Below, piece by piece: positions 55,092-63,758 of a stretch of DNA of 64,000 nucleotides. The stretch's first letter is position 1, and each line of letters begins with the position of its first letter. A program made the position numbers and the translations under genes. The notes below the pieces were generated by a model that saw only the letters and a program-made list of their open reading frames with translations, was not told where the DNA came from and made no database searches. The DNA is from JAOPZW01 sp963806015 (GTDB lineage: Bacteria > Actinomycetota > Thermoleophilia > Solirubrobacterales > Solirubrobacteraceae). The DNA lies in NCBI GenBank assembly GCA_963806015.1, contig CAWDWM010000012.1:124001-188000 (forward strand), read 5' to 3'.

Positions 55092-55889
55092 ATGCCCAAG
55101 CTCCCGTTCCCACCGCCCCCGAAGCTCAACCCGGCCCCCAAGCGCCCGGGCGAGGCCAACGGCACGACGAAGCCGCTCGACAGCGCCGCCGAGGCGGGGA
55201 TCTCCGCCGTCGACTGGATCGACGAGCGCACGTCGCTGTCGGGCGCCGCGCGCTGGATGATGTTCCGCAAGGTCCCCAAGGGGACCAACTGGTTCTACAC
55301 GCTGGGCACGGCGACGATGTTCGCCTTCCTCAACCAGGCGGTCACCGGCGTCTTCCTGGCCATGTACTACGACCCGTCGCCCACGCGGGCCTACGAGTCG
55401 ACGCGCTACATCACCAACGAGGCCTTCCTCGGCGAGTTCGTGCGCGGCATGCACAAGTGGGGCTCGTCGGTGATGGTGATCCTGATCTTCCTGCACATGG
55501 CGCGGACGTTCTTCTTCGGCGCCTACAAGTACCCGCGGGAGCTCAACTGGGTCATCGGCGTCGTGCTGATCATCCTCACCTTCGTCATGGCGCTGACGGG
55601 CTACCTGCTGCCGTTCGACCAGCGCTCGCTCTGGGCGACGGTGGTGGCGAACAACATCACCGCCAGCGGCCCGCTCGTCGGCCCCTATCTCGGCGACTTC
55701 CTGCGCGCCGGGCCGGAGTTCGGCGCCACGACGCTGTCGCGCTTCTACTCCATCCACATGCTGCTGGTACCGGGCGCCATCGCGGCGCTGATCGGCGCGC
55801 ACCTCTATCTCGTGGCCAAGCTCGGCACCACGGCGCCGCCGTGGCTGCGCGCCGAGCTCGACGAAGAGCTCCTGGAGGAGCGGGCGTGA
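55092..55889 (+). CDS. qcrB: Cytochrome b N-terminal subunit
   Basis: 265 residues, cytochrome b6-like N-terminal half with four membrane helices. Haem-ligand histidines lie in RGMHKWGSS and FLHMARTFFFGAYKYPRE for one pair and in YSIHMLLVP and GAHLYLVAK for the other. TGYLLPFDQRSLWATVVA is the Qo-site region. The C-terminal half is in the next gene, so cytochrome b is split as in b6f-type complexes. Confidence 0.95.
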   Translation: MPKLPFPPPPKLNPAPKRPGEANGTTKPLDSAAEAGISAVDWIDERTSLSGAARWMMFRKVPKGTNWFYTLGTATMFAFLNQAVTGVFLAMYYDPSPTRAYESTRYITNEAFLGEFVRGMHKWGSSVMVILIFLHMARTFFFGAYKYPRELNWVIGVVLIILTFVMALTGYLLPFDQRSLWATVVANNITASGPLVGPYLGDFLRAGPEFGATTLSRFYSIHMLLVPGAIAALIGAHLYLVAKLGTTAPPWLRAELDEELLEERA

Positions 55890-56635
55890 ACCGCGCCGAG
55901 AAGGAGGCCTACCTCCGCGAGTACTCGATCCTGAAGGCGCAGGGCAAGCCGTTCTTCCCCTATGCGGTGGCCAAGGACGGGCTCATGGCCTGCGTGGTCA
56001 TGCTCGTCATCATCCTGATGTCGCTGACCCTGGGCGCGGAGCTGGGGCCCAAGGCAGACCCGACGACGACGACCTACACGCCGCGGCCCGAGTGGTACTT
56101 CTTCTTCCTCTTCGAGCTGCTGCGGGTCATCAAGCCGCCGAGCCTCGTCGCGCTGGCGACGATCGGGATCCCGACGATCTGCATGATCCTGCTCTTCCTG
56201 CTGCCGTTCTACGACCGCGGGCCCGAGCGTCGTCCCGAGCGCCGGCCGATCGCGATGGTCGCGGCCATCTTCACGATCGCCGCAATGGGCTACCTCACCT
56301 ATCTGGGTGCGGCGGCCGGTCCGCCCACGCAGATCGACCAGCCGACGCCCGAGCGCATCAAGGCGATGGGGCCGCAGATGCTCGCCGAGTACGAGAAGGG
56401 CAAGCAGGTGGTGGCCCAATCGGGCTGCCTGGCCTGCCACAAGATCGGCGAGAACGGCAACAGCGGCCCCGGCCCGGCCCTGACCGACATCGGCTCCCGG
56501 CTGCCTTCGCAGGCGATCGCGCGCACGCTCGTCAATCCGACCGCGCCGATGCCGCCGTTCACCAGCCTGGAGAAGAACTCCCCGGACAAGTTCAAGGCCC
56601 TGGTGACGTACGTCTCGCAGCTCAAGGGCGACTGA
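55886..56635 (+). CDS. qcrC: Cytochrome b C-terminal half fused to cytochrome c
   Basis: 249 residues, GTG overlapping the previous stop. The N-terminal part is subunit-IV-like, with the PEWY motif in RPEWYFFFLFELLR and three membrane helices. Then a class I cytochrome c domain carries one haem site, GCLACHKIG (near residue 180), with a candidate Met ligand in NPTAPMPPF. One polypeptide thus joins the quinol-oxidising half of cytochrome b to its electron acceptor. Confidence 0.92.
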   Translation: MNRAEKEAYLREYSILKAQGKPFFPYAVAKDGLMACVVMLVIILMSLTLGAELGPKADPTTTTYTPRPEWYFFFLFELLRVIKPPSLVALATIGIPTICMILLFLLPFYDRGPERRPERRPIAMVAAIFTIAAMGYLTYLGAAAGPPTQIDQPTPERIKAMGPQMLAEYEKGKQVVAQSGCLACHKIGENGNSGPGPALTDIGSRLPSQAIARTLVNPTAPMPPFTSLEKNSPDKFKALVTYVSQLKGD

Positions 56636-56639
56636 GCAC

Positions 56640-57356
56640 GTGAGCGGCGGCACGCCGCGGTCCGGCACGCTTTCAGAGCCGCAGGTGCGGGCGATGTTCG
56701 ACCGCATCGCCGGCTTCTACGACGTCATGAACTCGGTCATGACGGTCGGCCTGCACCATCGCTGGCGCGCTCGCGCCGCCGATCTGGCGGCGCTGGCGCC
56801 CGGTGACAGCGCGCTCGACGTGGCCTGCGGCACCGGTGACCTGGCCATCGAGCTGGCGCGCCGGGTGGGGCCGGACGGCGAGGTGATCGGCTCGGACTTC
56901 TCCGAGGAGATGCTCGGGCGCGCCCGCGTCAAGGCCGCGGGCGCGCGTGAGATCGCCTGGGAGTGGGGCAACGCGCTCGAGCTGCCCTATGCGAGCGGGC
57001 GCTTCCAGGCCGCGACGGTCGGCTTCGGGGCGCGCAACTTCTCAGACCTCGACCGCGGGCTGGCCGAGATGACCCGGGTCGTCAGGCCCGGCGGGCGCGT
57101 GGTCGTGCTCGAGATCACCACGCCGCGCCGGCCCCCGCTGTCGACCTTCTACTCGGTGTGGTTCGACCGCGTCGTGCCGCTCATCGGGCGCCTGACGGGC
57201 GAGGAGGAGGCCTACACCTACCTGCCCAACTCCGTGCGGCGCTTCCCGGGCCCCGAGGGCCTCGCCGCGGCGATGGAGCGCGCCGGCCTGGGCGAGATCC
57301 GCTGGATCCTGACCGCGGGTGGCATCATCGCCCTGCATGTGGGGACGAAGCGCTAG
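56640..57356 (+). CDS. menG: Demethylmenaquinone/ubiquinone C-methyltransferase
   Basis: UbiE/MenG, the last step of menaquinone synthesis. 238 residues, GTG start. FDRIAGFYDVMNSVMTVGLHHRWR, LDVACGTGDLAIELAR and VGFGARNFSDLDRGLAEMTRV are diagnostic. Placed between the bc complex, which uses menaquinol, and a polyprenyl diphosphate synthase that makes its side chain. Confidence 0.94.
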   Translation: MSGGTPRSGTLSEPQVRAMFDRIAGFYDVMNSVMTVGLHHRWRARAADLAALAPGDSALDVACGTGDLAIELARRVGPDGEVIGSDFSEEMLGRARVKAAGAREIAWEWGNALELPYASGRFQAATVGFGARNFSDLDRGLAEMTRVVRPGGRVVVLEITTPRRPPLSTFYSVWFDRVVPLIGRLTGEEEAYTYLPNSVRRFPGPEGLAAAMERAGLGEIRWILTAGGIIALHVGTKR

Positions 57357-58325
57357 ATGGCGGTGACGGGGCCGGTCACCGAGGTCATGCGGGCCGGGGG
57401 GTCGCACATCCCCGACCTGCTCGAGCGCGTCGAGCAGCGCCTGGGCGCGGTGGCCGCCGGCCACGGCGCGCCGCTGGCCGAGCACGCGGGCTCGACCATC
57501 GCCGCCGGGGGCAAGCGCCTGCGCCCGCTGCTGGTCTTCCTGGCCGCCGACGGCGAGGAGGGCGAGGGCCTCGTGCGCGCCGCCGCCGCGGTCGAGCTCG
57601 TCCACTCCGCGACCCTCGTCCACGACGACGTCCTCGACGCCGCCGCCCTGCGCCGCGGCGTCCCGACGGTGGTGGCCACGGCCGGGCGCGCCGCCGCCAC
57701 CGCCACCGGCGATCTGCTCTTCGCCCGCGCCTTCGCCGAGCTGGCCGCCAACGGGCGCGCCGACGAGATCCGCGTGCTCTCCGAGGCGTCATCGGCGCTC
57801 GCCGAGGGCGAGCTGCTGCAGCGCGCCGACGCCTGGAACCCGGCCGTGTCGCTGGAGCGCTACCTGCGCCGCTGCGAGCTGAAGACCGCGCGCCTGTTCG
57901 AGGCGGCCTGCCGCCTCGGCGCGCTGGAGGGCGACGGCGCGCCCGAGCAGCTCGGGGCCTTCGGGCGGCGCATCGGCCTGGCCTTCCAGCTGCTCGACGA
58001 CGTGCTCGACGTCTCGGGACCGGCGTCGCGCACCGGCAAGCAGCGCGGGACCGACCTGCTCGACGGCACGGTGACGCTGCCCTTCATCCTCGCCCGCGAG
58101 CGCGACCCGGAGCTCGGCGCGCTGGACCCGCGGACGATCGACTCCGCCGCGCGGGCCGAGGACGTCTGCGATCGCATCGCGGCCACGGGGGCGCTGGACG
58201 AGGCGCGCGCCCGCGCGCTGGAGATGGTCAACGAGGCCAAGGCCGGGCTGCCCGCCGGGCTCTCGGCGCGCCAGCGCCAAGCGCTCGAGCTCGTGGCCAC
58301 GGGCGTCGTGGCCCGTTACGCCTAG
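57357..58325 (+). CDS. Polyprenyl diphosphate synthase
   Basis: 322 residues, long-chain trans-prenyl synthase, probably for menaquinone's side chain. The first Asp-rich motif is HSATLVHDDVLDAA (no extra residues between the Asp, so DDxxD with V-L), the second is AFQLLDDVLDVSG, and AGGKRLRPLLVFLAA is the IPP site. ATG starts at the base after the menG stop. Confidence 0.94.
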   Translation: MAVTGPVTEVMRAGGSHIPDLLERVEQRLGAVAAGHGAPLAEHAGSTIAAGGKRLRPLLVFLAADGEEGEGLVRAAAAVELVHSATLVHDDVLDAAALRRGVPTVVATAGRAAATATGDLLFARAFAELAANGRADEIRVLSEASSALAEGELLQRADAWNPAVSLERYLRRCELKTARLFEAACRLGALEGDGAPEQLGAFGRRIGLAFQLLDDVLDVSGPASRTGKQRGTDLLDGTVTLPFILARERDPELGALDPRTIDSAARAEDVCDRIAATGALDEARARALEMVNEAKAGLPAGLSARQRQALELVATGVVARYA

Positions 58326-58328
58326 CTT

Positions 58329-58351
58329 CCGGTGAGCCCCCGGCTCACCGG
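58329..58351 (+). terminator. Strong hairpin after the polyprenyl synthase
   Basis: CCGGTGAGCC and GGCTCACCGG are perfect 10-base arms around CCC, just after the stop at 58325. It has no T run but is the strongest hairpin in the area and likely ends the long plus-strand operon. Confidence 0.55.
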
Positions 58352-58399
58352 GGGGTCCGCGCCAGGGACGCCCGCGCCCGCTCGTGGCACGCTGTGTCC

Positions 58400-59428
58400 G
58401 TGAGCGACGAGCGCACGAGCTACGACGTCTGGGGGGCGGCCATCGCGCTCCAGGCCGCGCTGGCGACGCTGCTCGGCCTCGTCCTGATCTTCATCTGGGG
58501 GCTGACCGGTGCCGGCTACTTCTGGCCGAAGTGGGTGCTGTTCGGCCTCGCCGTGCCGTTGACGATCCAGCTCGCGATCCGCCTCGCCCTTCGCGTCGAT
58601 GACGATCGGCGGCGAGCGCTCGCGATCCATGCCGCCGCTTCGGGCTGGATCGCGGCCGTGCTCCTCGCGGTCTACGCGCTCGCCGGAGGCGGCACGTTCT
58701 GGCCGCTGTGGGCGGTGGCCACGCTGGCGTTGGCGCTCGGCGCCCACGCGATCGTCGTCGTGGCGTTGCCGAGCCTACGCCCGCAGGAGCGCGAGCTCGA
58801 GGCCCGGGTCGACGTGCTCACGCGCACCCGCGCCGGCGCGCTGGACGTCCAGGCGGCCGAGCTGCGGCGCATCGAGCGCGACCTGCACGACGGCGCGCAG
58901 GCCCGCCTGGTGGCCCTCAGCATGCAGCTCGGGCGCGCCGAGGAGCGCCTGGAGGGCCAGCCCGAGATCGCCGAGTTCGTGCGCCGGGCGCGCGAGGAGG
59001 CGGGCGCCGCCATCGGCGAGCTGCGCGACCTCGCCCGCGGGATCGCGCCGCCGGTCCTGGCCGACCGCGGGCTGGTGGCCGCGGTGGAGGCGCTCGGGGT
59101 GCGCGCGCAGATCCCCGTCACCGTGAACGCAGCGATCCTGCGCCGGCCGCTGCCGGTCATCGAGAACGCCGCCTACTTCGTGGTGGCCGAGGCACTGACC
59201 AACGCCGCCAAGCACGCCGGCGGTGCCGCGGCCACCGTCGAGCTCGCCGACCACGGCGACCGGCTGGTCGTGGAGGTGTGCGACGACGGCCCGGGTGGCG
59301 CGGACGCGACCGGCACCGGGCTGATGGGCCTGCGCCATCGCGTCGCCGCGCTCGACGGCACTCTGACCGTCTCCAGCCCCGCCGGCGGCGGGACGACCGT
59401 GCGCGCGGAGCTGCCATGCGGGTGGTGA
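58400..59428 (+). CDS. NarL-type sensor histidine kinase
   Basis: About 342 residues from GTG 58400 (GTG 58394 also fits). Four hydrophobic segments in the N-terminal third (2TM-domain-like: FIWGLTGAGYFWPKWVLFGLAVP; GGGTFWPLWAVATLALALG). The dimerisation/phosphoacceptor motif is ELRRIERDLHDGAQARLVAL, and the HATPase domain has EALTNAAKHAGG and DDGPGG. The two membrane segments both contain a YFWP/TFWPLW pattern, suggesting an internal duplication. The stop overlaps the regulator gene by 13 bases. Confidence 0.92.
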   Translation: MSDERTSYDVWGAAIALQAALATLLGLVLIFIWGLTGAGYFWPKWVLFGLAVPLTIQLAIRLALRVDDDRRRALAIHAAASGWIAAVLLAVYALAGGGTFWPLWAVATLALALGAHAIVVVALPSLRPQERELEARVDVLTRTRAGALDVQAAELRRIERDLHDGAQARLVALSMQLGRAEERLEGQPEIAEFVRRAREEAGAAIGELRDLARGIAPPVLADRGLVAAVEALGVRAQIPVTVNAAILRRPLPVIENAAYFVVAEALTNAAKHAGGAAATVELADHGDRLVVEVCDDGPGGADATGTGLMGLRHRVAALDGTLTVSSPAGGGTTVRAELPCGW

Positions 59429-60072
59429 TCGTCGAGGACCAGGCGCTGCTGCGCGAGGGGCTCGTCGCCCTCCTGCGCGAGCAGGGGATCGACGTCGTGG
59501 CCCAGGCCGAGGACGGCGCCGGCCTGCTGCGCATCGTCGCCGGCCACAAGCCCGACCTGGCCATCGTCGACGTGCGCCTGCCGCCGAGCTTCACCGACGA
59601 GGGCCTGCGCGCGGCCCTGGAGGCGCGGGTGCGCCAGCCGGGGCTCGGCGTCCTCGTGCTCTCGCAGTACGTGGAGCCGGTCTACACCGCCGAGCTGCTG
59701 GAGTCCGGCGAGGGCGGCATCGGCTACCTGCTCAAGGAGCGCGTCGGCGACGTGCGCGGCTTCGTCGATGCCGTGCAGCGCGTGGCACGGGGCGGAACGG
59801 CGCTCGATCGCGAGGTGGTGGCCGAGCTCGTGCGCTCGCGCACGGGGCAGCAGGGCGAGGGGGCGCTGGCAGCCCTCACCCCGCGCGAGCGCGAGGTCCT
59901 GGATCTGATGGCCGAGGGACGCACCAACGCTGCGATCGCGCGCGCGATGGTGGTCACGTCAGGCGCGGTCGAGAAGCACGTCTCGAGCATCTTCGGCAAG
60001 CTCGACCTGCCCTCGACCGATGACGATCACCGGCGGGTGCTGGCCGTGCTGGCTTACTTGAGAGCGGCCTAA
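59416..60072 (+). CDS. NarL/FixJ-type response regulator
   Basis: 218 residues, partner of the kinase it overlaps. The receiver has the phosphorylation Asp in LAIVDVRLP and the acidic pair VIVEDQ; the C-terminal LuxR HTH reads LTPREREVLDLMAEGRTNAAIARAMVVTSGAVEKHV. Targets unknown. Confidence 0.94.
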   Translation: MRVVIVEDQALLREGLVALLREQGIDVVAQAEDGAGLLRIVAGHKPDLAIVDVRLPPSFTDEGLRAALEARVRQPGLGVLVLSQYVEPVYTAELLESGEGGIGYLLKERVGDVRGFVDAVQRVARGGTALDREVVAELVRSRTGQQGEGALAALTPREREVLDLMAEGRTNAAIARAMVVTSGAVEKHVSSIFGKLDLPSTDDDHRRVLAVLAYLRAA

Positions 60073-60075
60073 GGG

Positions 60076-60091
60076 GTGCCGGAGGCGGCAC
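60076..60091 (+). terminator. Hairpin between convergent genes
   Basis: GTGCCG/CGGCAC with loop GAGG, just after the response regulator stop. It may serve the regulator and the convergent zinc-ribbon gene. Confidence 0.35.
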
Positions 60092-60143
60092 AGACGGCGG
60101 AGCCGTCGCACACGCCGCCGAAGGCGGGTCCCCTCATCGCGGT

Positions 60144-60569
60144 CTAAAAGTCGTCGGGGAGGATGTGATCAGCGTCGAGCGCGGTGACGAAGCGCTCGAT
60201 CTCATCCTCCATGTTGGCGTGCATCATCCGCTTGAGGTCGCGGACGAGCGCCTCGGTGCCGCGGTCGAGCACTTCGTCGAAGCGCTCGACGATGGTCTGC
60301 TCGAAGACGCCGGTGCCGGCCCACTCGCAGTTGGGGCAGCGCAGCGTGACCTCCCAATGGGTCGCGCCGGCCTCGTCCCACTCGACGGGATAGACCAGGT
60401 CCGATCCACAGGAGCCGCAGAGGTGAAGGTCGTCGCAGGACTGCGCGAGGCTCGAGTCGCCGACGGCGGGGAACGCGGGGAGCTCGTCGAAGTAGACGAC
60501 CTCGATCGTCTTGCCCGAGGGCAGTACGACTCGGCGAACGTAGTGTGGGTTGTCGGCTTCGGGGCTCAT
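60144..60569 (-). CDS. Hypothetical protein with treble-clef/zinc-ribbon cysteines
   Basis: 141 residues. Two CxxC motifs, LCGSCGSDL and RCPNCEWAG, separated by about 27 residues, indicate a zinc ribbon. The C-terminal half is helical and acidic (IVERFDEVLDRGTEALVRDLKRMMHANMEDEIERFV). A short N-terminal strand pair (VRRVVLPSGKTIEVVYFD) precedes it. Family unnamed; it looks like a small actinobacterial conserved protein. Confidence 0.75.
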   Translation of the reverse strand: MSPEADNPHYVRRVVLPSGKTIEVVYFDELPAFPAVGDSSLAQSCDDLHLCGSCGSDLVYPVEWDEAGATHWEVTLRCPNCEWAGTGVFEQTIVERFDEVLDRGTEALVRDLKRMMHANMEDEIERFVTALDADHILPDDF

Positions 60570-60714
60570 GATGGTGGTCTCCTGCTGGCCTCTTCATCGG
60601 CTGTCCCCGCCCCCTCCTTTACGGGTCAATCGCAGGTCGCGAGATGTGGCGCGTTGCCGCTCATCTGCTGGACCATCGGCGATGCCCTTGCGCAGCGGCC
60701 GGTACGCTTGCCCC

Positions 60715-60990
60715 ATGCCTTCCATCGGCCCGCTCGAGCTCGGCATCATCCTGCTCATCGTGCTCATCGTCTTCGGGCCCAAGCGCCTGCCTGGACTGGG
60801 GCGACAGCTGGGGTCCGGCATGCGCGAGTTCAAGGACTCGATCACCGGCAAGGACAAGGACGACGACGAGCCCGAGGCCGAGCCCGTCGTCCGTCAACAG
60901 GGGCTCGACCGCGCCGCGGCCGAGCCCGAGGTGGTGTCGGGTGAGGCGCGCCCGCAGGACCAGCCCGCCTCGCGCGCGGACGTTTCCTGA
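60715..60990 (+). CDS. tatA: Twin-arginine translocase subunit TatA
   Basis: 91 residues. The Tat pore subunit: a short N-terminal membrane helix (LELGIILLIVLIVFG) then the FGPKRLPGLGRQLGSGMREFK amphipathic helix and an acidic tail. It lies 18 bases upstream of tatC. Together they export folded proteins such as the Rieske subunit. Confidence 0.95.
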   Translation: MPSIGPLELGIILLIVLIVFGPKRLPGLGRQLGSGMREFKDSITGKDKDDDEPEAEPVVRQQGLDRAAAEPEVVSGEARPQDQPASRADVS

Positions 60991-61008
60991 GCGCCGCCGG
61001 GGGCGCGC

Positions 61009-62046
61009 TTGAGCCGCCTGCGGCCGATAGGCCATGAAGACACGCTGAGCCTCGTCGAGCACCTCGACGAGCTCCGCTATCGGCTGATCATCTCGCTCGT
61101 CGTGCTCGGCGTCGCCTTCGCCGTCTGCTACTGGCAGAACGGCTGGCTGCTGGACACCATCAACAAGCCGCTGCAGTCGACGCAGAGCATCAGCAACTCC
61201 CACCACAAGCAGAGCCCGCTGGAGGACAGCGCGGCGTACGGGCTGAAGAGCGCCAGGGCCCAGCGGCTGACGGTGCCCGTCCTGGCGGGCCAGAAGCTGA
61301 TCAACGACCTGCTCGCGAGCAAGCTCAAGCTCTCGCCGGCGGAGAAGACGCTGCTGCGCCAGCAGGATCGCCAGCTCGACGCCGCCCTGCGCGCCAACGC
61401 TGTGGCGGCGGCCTCGGCGCCCAAGAACACCACGCGATTGCCGGTGACCCTCGGCGTGACGGAGCCCTTCGTGACCACCTTCACCGTGGCGGGCTACGCC
61501 GCGCTGCTGCTGGCGCTGCCCTTCCTGCTCTACCAGGCCTACGCCTTCGTCCTGCCGGCCTTCAGCCCGCAGGAGAAGAAGATCGCGCTGCCGCTGATGC
61601 TCATGGTGCCCGCGCTCTTCCTGGCCGGGGTGGCCTTCGGCTACTTCGTGGCGTTGCCACGCGCGATCCACTTCCTGCTGACGTTCAACGACAGCAACTT
61701 CGACATCCTCATCCGCGCCACGGACTACTACAAGTTCGCGATCATCCTCATCGCGCTGATCGGGCTGCTGTTCCAGATCCCGGTCGGCGTCCTGGCCGTG
61801 ACGCGCCTGGGGATCATCAGTGCGCGTCAGCTCGCCAAGAACCGCGGCTACGTGATCCTGGGCATCGCGGTGGTCGCCGCGGTGGCCACGCCGACGCCGG
61901 ACCCGGTGACGATGCTCATCGCCATGGCCCCGCTGCTCGTGCTCTTCGAGTTGAGCGTCCTGCTCGCCCGGATCTTCGAGCGCCGCCGCGCGGCCGCCGA
62001 GCCGGAAGAGCGCTGGGACCTCGATGACGACCTGTCCCTATCCTAG
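61009..62046 (+). CDS. tatC: Twin-arginine translocase subunit TatC with enlarged first loop
   Basis: 345 residues against about 250-260 in common TatC, TTG start. The N-terminus LSLVEHLDELRYRLIISLVVLG holds the signal-recognition Glu region. Helix 1 is followed by an insertion of roughly 80 residues (about 58-140, e.g. SPAEKTLLRQQDRQLDAALR) before the usual VTEPFVTTFTVAGYAALLLALPFLLYQAYAF. The remaining helices and the ATPTPDPVTMLIAMAPLLVLFE end are normal. The insert would face the outside and is rich in Lys/Gln/Ala. Confidence 0.93.
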   Translation: MSRLRPIGHEDTLSLVEHLDELRYRLIISLVVLGVAFAVCYWQNGWLLDTINKPLQSTQSISNSHHKQSPLEDSAAYGLKSARAQRLTVPVLAGQKLINDLLASKLKLSPAEKTLLRQQDRQLDAALRANAVAAASAPKNTTRLPVTLGVTEPFVTTFTVAGYAALLLALPFLLYQAYAFVLPAFSPQEKKIALPLMLMVPALFLAGVAFGYFVALPRAIHFLLTFNDSNFDILIRATDYYKFAIILIALIGLLFQIPVGVLAVTRLGIISARQLAKNRGYVILGIAVVAAVATPTPDPVTMLIAMAPLLVLFELSVLLARIFERRRAAAEPEERWDLDDDLSLS

Positions 62047-62051
62047 ATTCG

Positions 62052-62738
62052 ATGCTCTTTGACCTTCGGGGCCGCGGACGGCGCCGCACCGTACAAGTGA
62101 TCTACCTCTCGCTCGCCATCCTGATGGGCGGCGGCCTCGTCCTGTTCGGCATCGGCGGCGGCACCAACGGCGGCCTGTTCGACGCCATCGGCGGCGGCAG
62201 CGGCAGCAGCGCGAACGTCGACGCGGTCTTCCAGAAGCGCCTGGACACCTACAACCAGCGCCTGAAGGTCAACCCGCAGGACGCCGCCGCCCTCATCGGC
62301 CTGACCAAGCTCCACGCCAGCAACGCGAGCGTCGGCGAGAACTACAACCAGACCCAGCAGGCCTACACGGCGAAGGGCCTCGCCGAGCTGCGCCAGGCCT
62401 CCGCGGCCTGGCAGCGCTATCTCGCGACCAAGCCCGCCAAGCCCGACGCCGACACCGCCTCCCAGATGACCCAGGCCTACGGGCCCCTCGGGCTCAAGCA
62501 GTACGACAAGGCCGTCTCGGCGCTGGAGATGGTCATCGCCAGCCGCAAGGAGACCGCGAACCTCTATGCCCAGCTGGCGATCCTGGCCGCCGGGGCCAAA
62601 CAGGATCGCAAGAGCACGCTGGCCGAGGCCAAGGCCCTCGCGCTCTCGCCCAAGGCCCAGCGCAAGCAGCTGAAATCGGCGATCGACCTGCAGAAGAGCC
62701 AGCTCAACGTCCAGCAGCCGGCCCAAGCAAGCGGCTGA
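62052..62738 (+). CDS. Membrane-anchored TPR-like hypothetical protein
   Basis: 228 residues. A positively charged N-terminus and one membrane helix (VIYLSLAILMGGGLVLFGIGGG), a Gly/Ser linker, then helical pairs that look like tetratricopeptide repeats (KVNPQDAAALIGLTKLHASN; YGPLGLKQYDKAVSALEMVIASRKET). Probably a scaffold facing outside. It follows tatC by 5 bases. Function not recognised. Confidence 0.8.
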   Translation: MLFDLRGRGRRRTVQVIYLSLAILMGGGLVLFGIGGGTNGGLFDAIGGGSGSSANVDAVFQKRLDTYNQRLKVNPQDAAALIGLTKLHASNASVGENYNQTQQAYTAKGLAELRQASAAWQRYLATKPAKPDADTASQMTQAYGPLGLKQYDKAVSALEMVIASRKETANLYAQLAILAAGAKQDRKSTLAEAKALALSPKAQRKQLKSAIDLQKSQLNVQQPAQASG

Positions 62739-62768
62739 CCGGACCGCGCCGCTACCATTCCCCGCCGC

Positions 62769-62841
62769 GCCCCTGTAGCTCAACTGGCAGAGCAGCGGAC
62801 TCTTAATCCGAAGGTTCCAGGTTCGATTCCTGGCGGGGGCA
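62769..62841 (+). tRNA. tRNA-Lys (anticodon CTT)
   Basis: A 73-nt cloverleaf: acceptor GCCCCTG/CGGGGGC with discriminator A, D arm TAGCTCAACTGGCAGAGC, anticodon stem around loop CTCTTAA (CTT) and T arm with GGTTCGATTCC. CCA is not encoded. The convergent methyltransferase frame runs into it on the other strand. A TACCAT at 62753-62758 may be its -10. Confidence 0.95.
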
Positions 62842-63634
62842 TGCCGGCAGCGCCGCAGACGCGGCGGGCGTCCTGGGCCCGCTGCGCCACCAGCGCGAGC
62901 TTCCGCGCCCGGCCCTCGCCCAGCCAGTCGATCCACAGCCGGTGGGCGGCGAGCAGGTCGTCGAGCGCCGGGCGGCCGATCTGCGCGGCGATGTCCTCGG
63001 CGTCGGCCTCGAACGCGTCCGCCAGCGCCTGCGCCGTCGCGCGGTGCGCGCGGCTGCGGTCCTCCTGCCAGGTCACGACGAGCCCGGCCCGCTCCAGGGA
63101 CGCCGTCAGCTCGCCGAGCGCGGTGAGCCAGACGGTGTCGGCGTCGGGCATCGCCGCGCGCTCGGCCGCGGTGAGCGGCGCACCCTCCTCGAGCGTGAAG
63201 GCGAACCGCCCGCCCGGCCGCAGCGCAGCGCCGATCTCGCCGACCAGCGCGTTCTTGTCCTCGAAGGCGAGCATCGTCTCGAGCAGGAGCACGACGTCGA
63301 AGTGGCCCACCGGGAGGGGCGGGACCTGCGCGATCTCGAAGCGGCAGGGCAGGTCGCCCGCCCGCGCGCGGGCGAGGGCGATGGCGCTCGCGCTGGCGTC
63401 GACCCCCAGGTAGGCGCACCCCAGCTCCCGTGTGAGCAGGCGCCCGGGCCCGGCGACGCCGCAGCACAGGTCCAGCACCGTGACCTCGGGGCCGATGCCG
63501 GCCCGCGCTGCCAGGGCCAGGATCTCGCCGGCGGTCATGAAGCTCTCCTGCCCGGCGAACTCGCCGGGGGGATACGCCCATGCGCGAGCGCGGTGCAGGG
63601 CCCGGTCGAACGGCGCGCGGTCGTCCTGCCTCAT
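62780..63634 (-). CDS. SAM-dependent methyltransferase
   Basis: 284 residues as an open frame. Class I methyltransferase: VTVLDLCCGVAGPGRLL (motif I, with two Cys), YLGVDASASAIALARARAG, HFDVVLLLETMLAFEDKN and LRPGGRFAFTLEEGAP. The last 20 residues or so (from GMPPPGIEPG) are read antisense through tRNA-Lys, so the natural C-terminus is either unusual or the true gene was cut near 62842. Substrate unknown. Confidence 0.85.
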   Translation of the reverse strand: MRQDDRAPFDRALHRARAWAYPPGEFAGQESFMTAGEILALAARAGIGPEVTVLDLCCGVAGPGRLLTRELGCAYLGVDASASAIALARARAGDLPCRFEIAQVPPLPVGHFDVVLLLETMLAFEDKNALVGEIGAALRPGGRFAFTLEEGAPLTAAERAAMPDADTVWLTALGELTASLERAGLVVTWQEDRSRAHRATAQALADAFEADAEDIAAQIGRPALDDLLAAHRLWIDWLGEGRARKLALVAQRAQDARRVCGAAGMPPPGIEPGTFGLRVRCSAS

Positions 63635-63758
63635 GGCCGTGATCGCCTCGGCGCCATCGGCTCCGGATCTTGGCGCAGGGATCGCCGGGAAGGTCCGACG
63701 GGGCCCTGGCGTCCGGATTAATGTCAGACCTCGACGTACTCACGACCTCGGAGGCGCG

